Assembly (NCBI GenBank): GCA_025456105.1
Contig: JALOLG010000044.1
Span: forward strand, 1 to 8,214
Source: Ilumatobacteraceae bacterium
Lineage (GTDB): Bacteria > Actinomycetota > Acidimicrobiia > Acidimicrobiales > Ilumatobacteraceae
DNA length: 8,214 bases
Reading direction: 5' to 3'
Position numbers and translations under genes: made by a program. Below, one piece after another: positions 1-8,214 of the stretch; the stretch's first letter is position 1, and every line of letters starts with the position of its first letter. A model generated the notes under the pieces. The model saw only the letters and a program-made list of their open reading frames with translations. It was not told where the DNA came from and did not search any database.

Positions 1-3787
<3,787 letters not shown>

Positions 3788-3788
3788 G

Positions 3789-3797
3789 GATCACCTC
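3789..3797 (-). promoter_or_regulatory. rpoB ribosome binding site
   Basis: On the minus strand GAGGTGATC sits directly before the GTG start with one base between. These nine bases complement the 3' end of 16S rRNA without a mismatch, more than the usual four to six. It decides the GTG at 3785-3787 as the start and implies strong initiation despite the weaker start codon. Confidence 0.85.
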
Positions 3798-3903
3798 GGC
3801 TTCTGTGGGAACGGCACACGGCGCTGCCACGCACCGTGCACGATCGGCTGCTGGGCGCGGCGAAGCAGACCTCGACTTCGGAGGAGCTGACAGGCGACGC
3901 ACG

Positions 3904-3997
3904 GCAACCGGCGATCCTATCCAGGGGGACGACCCGAATCAACCGGTGCCGCCGACGGGCGGCCCGGGATCCGGTTGCGGACACGGTAAAGAACCGG
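3904..3997. repeat. Four AACCGG/CCGGTT copies over the rpoB promoters
   Basis: AACCGG occurs on the plus strand at 3906-3911, 3941-3946 and 3992-3997, and inverted as CCGGTT at 3971-3976. The first and the inverted copy extend to an 8-bp inverted repeat, GCAACCGG (3904-3911) with CCGGTTGC (3971-3978). The copies fall at the P1 spacer, the P1 start region, the edge of the P2 -35 and the P2 start region. They could be operators, but a six-base GC-rich motif can recur by chance. Confidence 0.4.
3914..3942 (-). promoter_or_regulatory. rpoBC promoter P2 (sigma-70 type)
   Basis: On the minus strand TTGATT (3937-3942) is followed by exactly 17 bases and then TAGGAT (3914-3919). TAGGAT fits the actinobacterial TANNNT -10 consensus. 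Transcription would begin near 3907, giving a leader of about 120 bases ahead of the rpoB GTG. Inferred from sequence pattern only. Confidence 0.6.
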
Positions 3998-4011
3998 CCT
4001 GCCGATGTCAA
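3983..4011 (-). promoter_or_regulatory. rpoBC promoter P1 (sigma-70 type)
   Basis: On the minus strand a perfect TTGACA (4006-4011) is separated by exactly 17 bases from TACCGT (3983-3988), which fits TANNNT. Transcription would begin near 3976, about 190 bases upstream of the rpoB start. Together with P2 this gives a tandem arrangement that makes rpoBC independent of the rplJL transcript. Confidence 0.65.
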
Positions 4012-4051
4012 GGATCGACACGGGGTCGCGGGCGTCCCGGAGTCCGGCGGT

Positions 4052-4082
4052 CGATGAGAGCCCTCTCGTGATCGTCTCATCG
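4052..4082. repeat. Inverted CGATGAGA pair upstream of kinase gene
   Basis: CGATGAGAG at 4052-4060 and CGTCTCATCG ending at 4082 form an 8-bp inverted repeat (CGATGAGA/TCTCATCG) with a 15-base centre. The right arm read on the minus strand is CGATGAGAC. The same two nonamers reappear after the gene at 5302-5355. The pair ends 25 bases before the kinase start, a plausible operator position, and lies upstream of rpoB P1. A hairpin role is also possible. Confidence 0.55.
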
Positions 4083-4107
4083 AGGCCACATCGTCGCCTC
4101 GCACGAT

Positions 4108-5307
4108 GTGGCGGTGGTCGACGACGCGCTGCTCCCCGCCGCCGCCCACCTGACGGGCCCGTGGGCAGCCGACGTCGTCGCCGCAGCCGTCGGGGCGGTC
4201 GGCGGCGAGGTCAGGTCGGCGCGCGCGTCGCACGTGCAGTACCGACCCGGCGCCGAGGTGATCGTGCGCTTCGAGGCGTCGGTCGCCTGGCACGGCCGGG
4301 CACCGGTGGTCGAGACCCTGCTCGCGAGCTCGACGACGTCGGGGGTCATGGCGGGGACGGTCCCGGTGACCGCCTCCACGCCGGGCGGCGACCTGGCGGT
4401 CGGCGTCTGGCGGTGGCCGGTCGATCCCCGACTGCCGGGACTGGCCGACGCCGTCACGCCCACCGCCGCCGCCGCGCTGCTCGGCGACCGGCAGGTGCCG
4501 CGGCTCCGAGTGGTCGCGTACCGCCCTGCCGAGCGAGCCGTCGTGCAGGCCACCTCGGCGGACGGACGAGTCGCCTACGTGAAGGTCGTCGAGCCGGCCC
4601 TGCTCGCCGCGACGCTCCACCGCCACGACCGGCTGCTCGCCGCAGGGGTCCCGGTACCAGCGATCCGGTCGCACGATCCCGCACGCGGGATCTTCGTGAT
4701 GGACGAGCTCCCCGGGGACACGCTGCGCGATCGGCTGAAGCGCGGCACCGGTCCGTGGCCGTCGGCGCGCGAGCTCATGGAGCTGGCCGGGCGGCTCCAG
4801 GCCAGCGGGCTCACCGATGTCGGCCCGGCCCGCGACCGGCTCGGCGAGGCCGTCGACCACGCCCGGCTGCTCGCAGCGGTGCTGCCGTCGACGACCGACC
4901 TGCTCGATGGGCTCCTGGAGGGCATCGCCCCGACGCTGGCCCGGTCCGCGCTGCGCCGCGACGCGACGATCCACGGCGACCTGCACGAGGGGCAGCTCGT
5001 CGTGGCCGGGCACCGGATCACCGGGCTGCTCGACGTCGACGAGGTCGGGGTCGGCGACCCGCTCGCCGACCAGGCCACCGTCCTCGCCCACCTGCGGTTC
5101 CGGGCCGCGACCGCCCGAACGGGTCGTGCGGCGCTCACGGCCTACGCCGACCAGCTGCGGTCGGGGTTCGGCAGCCCGGACCTCGACACGGCGACCGCGG
5201 CGGCGCTGATCGGCCTCGCGACCGGCCCGTTCCGGGTGCAGCAGCCCGGGTGGGAGCGAGCCGTCATCGACGTGCTCGACCTCGCAGCGGCGCTGCTCGC
5301 CCGATGA
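4108..5307 (+). CDS. APH/maltokinase-like phosphotransferase, substrate unknown
   Basis: A 399-residue protein with the hallmarks of the aminoglycoside-phosphotransferase kinase fold. The N-terminal half contains YRPGAEVIVRFE (about residues 45-56), a block common in actinobacterial members, and a candidate ATP-binding lysine K159 in AYVKVV; MDELPGDTL near 198-206 resembles the hinge. The catalytic loop is HGDLHEGQ at 289-296, with the likely catalytic base D291, and the metal-binding segment is LLDVDEVGVGDP with D309 and D311. The loop position that is Asn in classical APH enzymes is Gln296 here; as I recall it, bacterial maltokinases also carry Gln there (HGDxHxGQ). No signal peptide or membrane segment, so cytoplasmic. 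The GTG at 4108 follows an in-frame stop at 4069-4071; it has no clear Shine-Dalgarno, and GTG at 4114 is an alternative. Its stop codon lies in a 15-bp tandem repeat. The substrate could be a sugar, a small metabolite or a protein; resistance function is not implied. Confidence 0.85.
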   Translation: MAVVDDALLPAAAHLTGPWAADVVAAAVGAVGGEVRSARASHVQYRPGAEVIVRFEASVAWHGRAPVVETLLASSTTSGVMAGTVPVTASTPGGDLAVGVWRWPVDPRLPGLADAVTPTAAAALLGDRQVPRLRVVAYRPAERAVVQATSADGRVAYVKVVEPALLAATLHRHDRLLAAGVPVPAIRSHDPARGIFVMDELPGDTLRDRLKRGTGPWPSARELMELAGRLQASGLTDVGPARDRLGEAVDHARLLAAVLPSTTDLLDGLLEGIAPTLARSALRRDATIHGDLHEGQLVVAGHRITGLLDVDEVGVGDPLADQATVLAHLRFRAATARTGRAALTAYADQLRSGFGSPDLDTATAAALIGLATGPFRVQQPGWERAVIDVLDLAAALLAR

Positions 5308-5355
5308 GACGCCACCCGATGAGACCCCACCCGATGAGACGCCACCCGATGAGAG
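5302..5355 (+). repeat. 15-bp tandem repeat over kinase stop codon
   Basis: Three full units of GATGAGACGCCACCC begin at 5303, 5318 and 5333 (the middle one has CCC for the GCC at bases 9-11), followed by a partial unit GATGAGA at 5348. The kinase stop TGA (5305-5307) is in the first unit, and because 15 is a multiple of three the same frame meets TGA again in each unit. Each unit also carries an overlapping ATG. The last copy runs into TGAGA-GAGG-TCTCA (5350-5363), a short inverted repeat. Confidence 0.9.
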
Positions 5356-5437
5356 AGGTCTCAGCGTCGCGTCACGCTGCTCCCATCCCCGGGTGCGAGA
5401 ACGGTCACCATCCCACCCACACCGACCGGAGCGATCC

Positions 5438-5447
5438 GAGGAGGATC
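5438..5447 (+). promoter_or_regulatory. Ribosome binding site of exported-protein gene
   Basis: GAGGAGGATC contains the full AGGAGG core (5439-5444), five bases before the ATG at 5450. This ideal spacing selects ATG 5450 over the longer in-frame ATG at 5393, which would add a charged stretch in front of the signal peptide. Confidence 0.85.
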
Positions 5448-5449
5448 CC

Positions 5450-5974
5450 ATGAACCGTCTCACCTGGAAAGTCGCCGCAGCGAGCGGCGCCGTCGTCGGC
5501 GTCGGCCTCGGCGGGTTCGCACTCGCCAACGGCGACGACCCGACCACGGTGCCGCTCGACGTGCGCCTGCAGCGCATCGAGCAGCAGCTGGCATCAGCCG
5601 GACGACCGACCGCCACGAGCTCGCCGGCGATCGAGGCCCTGCGGGCCGAGGTCCAGCGCCTGGCGGATTCGCTCGGCACCGACATCACCGCGTCGCCGGT
5701 GGCCCCGGCCGCCGCCCCGGTGGCACCCGTGCCGGTCGCGCCCGTCCCCGAGCAGGTGCCGGCGCCGCCCGCGGCGCCGACACCTGCGGCATCCCCGGCT
5801 GCACCGGTCGCACCGGTCGAGGCGCCGGCGCCCGTCCCGCCGCCGCCGGCGCCCGCCGCTGCCGACAGCCCCGCCGACACCGCGAGCCCGGCCAGCCCCG
5901 CCAGCCCGGCCAGCCCCGCCAGCCCCGCCAGCCCGGCCAGCCCCGGGAGCGTCGGGAGCCCGGCGAGCTCCTGA
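5450..5974 (+). CDS. Predicted exported coiled-coil protein with Ser-Pro-Ala repeat tail
   Basis: A 174-residue protein that I do not recognise as a named family. Residues 1-26 look like a signal peptide: Arg3 and Lys7, then a hydrophobic Ala/Val/Gly stretch, then FALA before N27, a good signal peptidase I site. It could alternatively stay as a membrane anchor. Residues 36-50 and 60-76 have heptad-spaced Leu/Ile/Val with many charged residues and probably form short coiled coils. From about residue 80 to the end the chain is Pro/Ala/Val-rich and likely disordered, finishing with six SPA triplets and one SPG (146-166). No cysteine and no sorting motif at the C-terminus were seen. It lies 142 bases after the kinase gene on the same strand with no obvious promoter between, so co-transcription is likely. 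It may reach across the cell wall or bind a partner; function is unknown. Gene reality is supported by the strong ribosome binding site and signal peptide. Confidence 0.8.
   Translation: MNRLTWKVAAASGAVVGVGLGGFALANGDDPTTVPLDVRLQRIEQQLASAGRPTATSSPAIEALRAEVQRLADSLGTDITASPVAPAAAPVAPVPVAPVPEQVPAPPAAPTPAASPAAPVAPVEAPAPVPPPPAPAAADSPADTASPASPASPASPASPASPASPGSVGSPASS
5885..5947 (+). repeat. 9-bp Ser-Pro-Ala coding repeat
   Basis: Seven consecutive 9-base units, AGCCCGGCC or AGCCCCGCC, the last one ending GGG, encode six SPA triplets and SPG. Units differ only at the proline codon (CCG or CCC) and in the terminal unit. In-frame units of nine bases can expand or contract by slippage without a frameshift, so the length may vary between strains. 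Confidence 0.9.
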
Positions 5975-6016
5975 GACCGACGGTCGACCGGTCCCGCCGC
6001 CGGTCCCGACGCGCGA

Positions 6017-6045
6017 AGCGGCCCCCGGCAGTGCCGGGGGCCGCT
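6017..6045. terminator. Perfect 13-bp GC hairpin between convergent genes
   Basis: AGCGGCCCCCGGC (6017-6029) pairs without mismatch with GCCGGGGGCCGCT (6033-6045) across a three-base loop. It lies 42 bases after the exported-protein stop and 36 bases after the rplL stop, so it can serve both strands. No T-run follows on either strand, which is common for actinobacterial terminators, but means termination strength cannot be judged from sequence. Confidence 0.75.
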
Positions 6046-6081
6046 CGTGCGTCCGGGGTCGGGACGTGCCCGACGGTCGGA

Positions 6082-6465
6082 TCAGGCCAGGTCGACGGAG
6101 GCGCCGGCCTCCTCGAGCTTGGCCTTGGCCGCCTCGGCGGCGTCCTTGTTGACCTTCTCGAGGACCGGCTTGGGGGCGCCGTCCACCAGGTCCTTGGCCT
6201 CCTTGAGGCCCAGGCTGGTGAGCTCGCGCACGACCTTGATGACCTGGATCTTCTGCGCGCCGGCGCCGGTGAGGATGACGTCGAACTCGTCCTTCTCCTC
6301 CTCGGCGGGGGCGGCAGCGCCACCGGCGGCGCCGGCGACGGCAGCGACGGCGACCGGGGCGGCCGCGGTCACGCCGAACTTCTCCTCGAACGCGTCGAGC
6401 AGCTCCTTGAGCTCGATCACGGTCATGTTGCTGATGGCGTCGAGGACCTCGTCCTTGGTGGCCAT
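6082..6465 (-). CDS. rplL: 50S ribosomal protein L7/L12
   Basis: A 127-residue L7/L12 stalk protein, the usual length. Dimers of L12 bind the C-terminal helix of L10 and recruit translation GTPases such as EF-Tu and EF-G to the ribosome. Residues 1-32 form the N-terminal dimerisation domain ([19 protein letters not shown]); about 33-55 is the flexible Ala/Gly-rich hinge; about 60-127 is the globular domain, with the conserved block [19 protein letters not shown] at 77-95 that contacts GTPases. The ATG at 6463-6465 has AAGGAG (6473-6478) seven bases upstream. It is 52 bases downstream of rplJ and shares its transcript; a separate strong ribosome binding site fits the need for several L12 copies per L10. 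Downstream it meets the shared hairpin at 6017-6045. Confidence 0.98.
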   Translation of the reverse strand: MATKDEVLDAISNMTVIELKELLDAFEEKFGVTAAAPVAVAAVAGAAGGAAAPAEEEKDEFDVILTGAGAQKIQVIKVVRELTSLGLKEAKDLVDGAPKPVLEKVNKDAAEAAKAKLEEAGASVDLA

Positions 6466-6517
6466 GGTGGTACTCCTTCGTTCTGAGACTGGGTGGTTCG
6501 TGTGATGGTGGGAACGG

Positions 6518-7057
6518 TCAGGCGGCCTCGCGCTCGTCGATGAGCGCCTTGAGGCCGTAGGCGAAGTTGCGCGGCAGCGCCTGGAGCAGACCGGCGGTCT
6601 TCACCAGCGGCGCCTGGAGCGCCCCGGCGAACATCGCCAGCAGCTCGTCGCGCGACGGCAGCTCGGCCAGCGCGGTCAGATCGCTCGCCGACAGCACGCT
6701 GCCGCCGAGCACGCCGCCCTTGGGCACGAGCAGCGGGTTCGTGCGTGCGACGTCGCGCAGCGCCTTGGCAGCGCCGGCGATGTCGCCGGTGACGAACGTG
6801 AGCGCCGTGGGGCCGACGAGCAGCTCCTCGAGGCCGTCGACGCCGGCCTGGCGAGCTGCGAAGCGCGCCAGCGTGTTCTTGTACACCGAGAGCTCGGCGT
6901 CGTGGGGGCGCAGCGCCGTGCGGAGCACGGCCATCTGGCCGACCGTCATGCCGCGGTACTCGGCGACGAACACGGCACTGGCCGACGACAGCTTGGCGCT
7001 GATCTCGTCGACGGTGGCGACCTTCTCGGGTCGCGGGGCAGTGGTCGTGGTGGTCAT
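6518..7057 (-). CDS. rplJ: 50S ribosomal protein L10
   Basis: A 179-residue L10 protein. It anchors L12 dimers to 23S rRNA at the base of the stalk and, with L12, typically binds its own mRNA leader. Visible features: [22 protein letters not shown] (about 18-39) and [10 protein letters not shown] (58-67), both typical of the rRNA-binding domain, and a C-terminal helix ending [20 protein letters not shown] that should carry the L12-binding sites. I chose ATG 7055-7057; its best Shine-Dalgarno, AGGAGG at 7071-7076, is 13 bases away, longer than normal. An in-frame GTG at 7067-7069 is only one base from it and seems too close. The open frame runs back through the leader to rplA, but that part is low-quality coding sequence. 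It is preceded by a 223-base leader after rplA. Confidence 0.97.
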   Translation of the reverse strand: MTTTTTAPRPEKVATVDEISAKLSSASAVFVAEYRGMTVGQMAVLRTALRPHDAELSVYKNTLARFAARQAGVDGLEELLVGPTALTFVTGDIAGAAKALRDVARTNPLLVPKGGVLGGSVLSASDLTALAELPSRDELLAMFAGALQAPLVKTAGLLQALPRNFAYGLKALIDEREAA

Positions 7058-7062
7058 GGGTG

Positions 7063-7164
7063 GGTGCACACCTCCTCTCGTCTCGACTCGGTGCTCGCAG
7101 TCCGAACGGACGTGGCGAACACCGAGGAGCGGCCCGCGGAAGCGGACGTCTCCGGGTGTGCACC
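7063..7164 (-). promoter_or_regulatory. Possible Shine-Dalgarno-masking long-range pairing in rplJ leader
   Basis: GGTGCACACC at 7063-7072 and GGTGTGCACC at 7155-7164 (plus strand) are exact reverse complements, so in the mRNA GGUGCACACC and GGUGUGCACC can form ten base pairs. The upstream arm continues directly from the L10-binding motif and the downstream arm includes the last two G of the rplJ AGGAGG and its spacer. The pairing encloses the 7087-7126 hairpin. This links the L10 domain physically to the ribosome binding site. Confidence 0.45.
7087..7126 (-). promoter_or_regulatory. Leader hairpin upstream of rplJ
   Basis: In the minus-strand RNA, CUCGGUGUUCGC (7126-7115) pairs with GCGAGCACCGAG (7098-7087): 12 base pairs with one G-U. 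Inside the loop GUCC and GGAC can form a further four-base stem. It ends 29 bases upstream of the rplJ start codon. It may be an attenuator, a spacer stem in the L10 leader or an RNase site. Confidence 0.55.
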
Positions 7165-7217
7165 TCGGCTGGCGGGCGGACCCATTCTCCGGACGGAGCC
7201 GGACCAGCTGTCTTCGG
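7155..7217 (-). promoter_or_regulatory. Ribosomal protein L10 leader (kink-turn region)
   Basis: In the minus-strand RNA the segment CCGAAGACAGCUGG (7217-7204) is matched downstream by CCAGCCGAGGUG (7172-7161). GCUGG (7208-7204) and CCAGC (7172-7168) make a five-base helix, flanked by GAAGAC on one side and CGAGGUG on the other. This paired pattern is the conserved core of the L10 leader found before rplJ in many bacteria, where L10-L12 binds to repress translation. The apical part between them holds a small CUCC/GGAG hairpin (7187-7198). Position before rplJ supports the assignment; binding itself is inferred from the family. Confidence 0.8.
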
Positions 7218-7246
7218 CGAGCAGTTGGGTTGTGGACGGCGAGGCT

Positions 7247-7265
7247 ACCGGCGCGCAGCGCCGGT
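7247..7265 (-). promoter_or_regulatory. Short hairpin after rplA
   Basis: ACCGGCGC and GCGCCGGT form a perfect eight-base stem with a three-base loop, starting 15 bases after the rplA stop. No U-run follows, so full termination is doubtful. It may act as partial terminator, 3' end protection for rplA, or a processing boundary between the L1 and L10 parts of the transcript. Confidence 0.45.
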
Positions 7266-7280
7266 TCCGCCCCGCCCGCC

Positions 7281-7976
7281 TCAGACCTCGACCTTGAGGC
7301 GGTTCGTGTCGACCCGGACACCGGGGCCCATCGTCGACGACATCGTGATCTTCTTGAAGTAGCGGCCCTTGGCGGCGGCCGGCTTCGCCCGCTGCAGCTC
7401 GTCGAGCACCGCGCGCACGTTGGCCTCGATCGCAGCGGGCTCGAAGCTCACCTTGCCGACCGGGACGTGGACGTTGCCGTAGCGGTCGGTGCGGTACTCG
7501 ACCTTGCCGCCCTTGAACTCGCTCACCGCACGACCGACGTCGTTGGTGACCGTGCCCGTCTTCGGGTTCGGCATGAGGCCGCGCGGGCCGAGCACCCGAC
7601 CGAGGCGACCGACGAGCGGCATCAGGTCGGGGGTGGCGATCGCGAGGTCGAACTCGATCTTGCCGCTCTCGATCGTGGCAGCCAGGTCGTCGGCGCCGAC
7701 GATGTCCGCGCCGGCGGCCCGCGCCTCCTCGGCGGCCTCGCCGGCGGCGAACACGGCCACGCGCACGTCCTTGCCGGTGCCCGAGGGCAGCGCCACGGTG
7801 CCGCGGACCATCTGGTCGGCCTTGCGGGGGTCGACGCCGAGGCGGACGGCGACCTCGACGGTCTCGTCGAACTTCGCGTTCGCGGCGGCCTTGACGATCG
7901 CGACCGCCTCGGTCGGGGTGTAGAGCTGGTCGCGGTCGTAGGTCTTCAGGGCGTCGGCGAGCTTCTTGCCGGACAT
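7281..7976 (-). CDS. rplA: 50S ribosomal protein L1
   Basis: A 231-residue L1 protein, the usual size. L1 forms the mobile stalk beside the E site that moves deacylated tRNA out of the ribosome, and in many bacteria also represses the L11-L1 message. Visible blocks: [19 protein letters not shown] (37-55) of domain I, VAVFAAG and ADIVGADDL (73-98) of domain II, and the L1 signature [19 protein letters not shown] at 126-144. The C-terminal block [14 protein letters not shown] (210-223) completes domain I. The ATG at 7974-7976 has GGGAG seven bases upstream. It starts 104 bases after the rplK stop in the same orientation; that gap contains no gene and no strong hairpin, so rplKA is likely one transcript. 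Confidence 0.98.
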   Translation of the reverse strand: MSGKKLADALKTYDRDQLYTPTEAVAIVKAAANAKFDETVEVAVRLGVDPRKADQMVRGTVALPSGTGKDVRVAVFAAGEAAEEARAAGADIVGADDLAATIESGKIEFDLAIATPDLMPLVGRLGRVLGPRGLMPNPKTGTVTNDVGRAVSEFKGGKVEYRTDRYGNVHVPVGKVSFEPAAIEANVRAVLDELQRAKPAAAKGRYFKKITMSSTMGPGVRVDTNRLKVEV

Positions 7977-8080
7977 GGTGTGTCTCCCTCAGGTGGGTCG
8001 AGCGGCCCGGGCGAGGTCGTCCCGGTGCACGCGGTGGGGTTGGATCGAGCGGTGGTCTCGAAGGGATCGTGCGGTGTGCG

Positions 8081-8214
8081 TCAGACGACGCTGATGCCCA
8101 TCGACCGGGCGGTGCCACGGACCTGCTGCTTGGCGGCCTCGAGGTCGTTGGCGTTGAGGTCGGGCATCTTGATCTTGGCGATCTCCTCGACGTCGGCCTC
8201 GGTGACGGTGGCCA
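8081..8214 (-). CDS. rplK: 50S ribosomal protein L11, C-terminal fragment
   Basis: The last 43 codons and stop; the gene runs off the right edge. The end reads [13 protein letters not shown], the standard C-terminus of L11, preceded by [21 protein letters not shown], the last two helices of the C-terminal domain that binds the GTPase-associated region of 23S rRNA. L11 is involved in factor-dependent GTP hydrolysis, RelA activation and thiostrepton sensitivity. It precedes rplA in the conserved rplK-rplA order. Confidence 0.97.
   Translation of the reverse strand, partial: ATVTEADVEEIAKIKMPDLNANDLEAAKQQVRGTARSMGISVV

Larger units (their letters stand above)
3788..4107. other. Divergent intergenic region between rpoB and kinase gene
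   Basis: This 320-base stretch holds no convincing gene. Going from right to left it contains the inverted CGATGAGA pair (4052-4082), then the two tandem promoters facing rpoB (4011-3983 and 3942-3914), then an untranslated leader of roughly 120 to 190 bases for rpoB. No comparable plus-strand promoter for the kinase gene was found; its expression signals are unclear. Long open frames cross the region on both strands but show only GC-driven arginine-rich composition. Confidence 0.75.

Noticed and set aside
4006..4020. TGTC-N7-GACA inverted repeat over the -35 of rpoB P1
   Set aside because: Arms of four bases are too short to stand out from chance in this composition.
4108..5307. Calling the kinase an aminoglycoside resistance gene
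   Set aside because: The fold is shared by many metabolic kinases, the loop Gln differs from classical resistance enzymes, and nothing nearby suggests a resistance island.
5393..5449. Longer start for the exported protein at ATG 5393
   Set aside because: It lacks a Shine-Dalgarno and would put 19 charged residues ahead of the signal peptide; ATG 5450 has a perfect AGGAGG five bases upstream.
4005..5453. Plus-strand open frame of 482 codons overlapping the kinase gene
   Set aside because: Almost all of it is Arg/Pro/Gly-rich shadow sequence of the kinase frame. Only its last 49 codons, after the kinase stop, were kept as a finding.
7242..7271. Possible promoter for rplJL with TAGCCT at 7242-7247
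   Set aside because: The -10-like hexamer has no acceptable -35 at 16-18 bases (CGGAAC only), and its upstream bases form the hairpin at 7247-7265. Not enough to call a promoter.
7058..7321. N-terminal extension of L10 back to 7321
   Set aside because: It would translate the structured leader and overlap rplA; the extra residues have no similarity to L10.

Overview
The window is a high-GC chromosomal segment carrying the ribosomal-protein/RNA-polymerase supercluster, read mostly on the minus strand. Gene order in the direction of transcription is rplK (3' end only), rplA, rplJ, rplL, then a plus-strand insert of two genes, then rpoB and rpoC (5' end only). GC-rich third positions, a 1198-residue beta subunit and a rifampicin-region sequence very close to mycobacterial RpoB all point to an Actinomycetota member. 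A deep-branching class such as Acidimicrobiia is plausible, but that is inference and not proven by the sequence.

Layout: 1-161 is the start of rpoC; 191-3787 is complete rpoB with a GTG start and an unusually complete Shine-Dalgarno. 3788-4107 is a divergent intergenic region with two well-formed tandem sigma-70-type promoters firing toward rpoB. 4108-5307 (+) is a phosphotransferase of the APH/maltokinase-like kinase fold. It is flanked by copies of the 8-mer CGATGAGA: an inverted pair upstream and a 15-bp tandem array covering its stop codon. 5450-5974 (+) encodes a small predicted exported protein with a coiled coil and a Pro/Ala/Ser-rich repeat tail. A perfect 13-bp GC hairpin at 6017-6045 separates it from the convergent rplL. 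6082-7057 is rplL and rplJ, preceded by a structured leader at about 7058-7265 that carries the conserved L10-binding motif. 7281-7976 is rplA and 8081-8214 is the end of rplK.

How it works together: L11/L1 and L10/L12 build the two stalks of the 50S subunit, and the L10 leader should let L10-L12 control their own translation. In many bacteria rplJL reads straight into rpoBC. Here the opposite-strand insert and the hairpin break that link, so rpoBC must rely on its own promoters, which are visible. I see no clear novel multi-gene system. The most unusual parts are the kinase/exported-protein insert with its CGATGAGA repeats, the motif-studded rpoB tandem promoter, and a possible Shine-Dalgarno-sequestering pairing in the rplJ leader.
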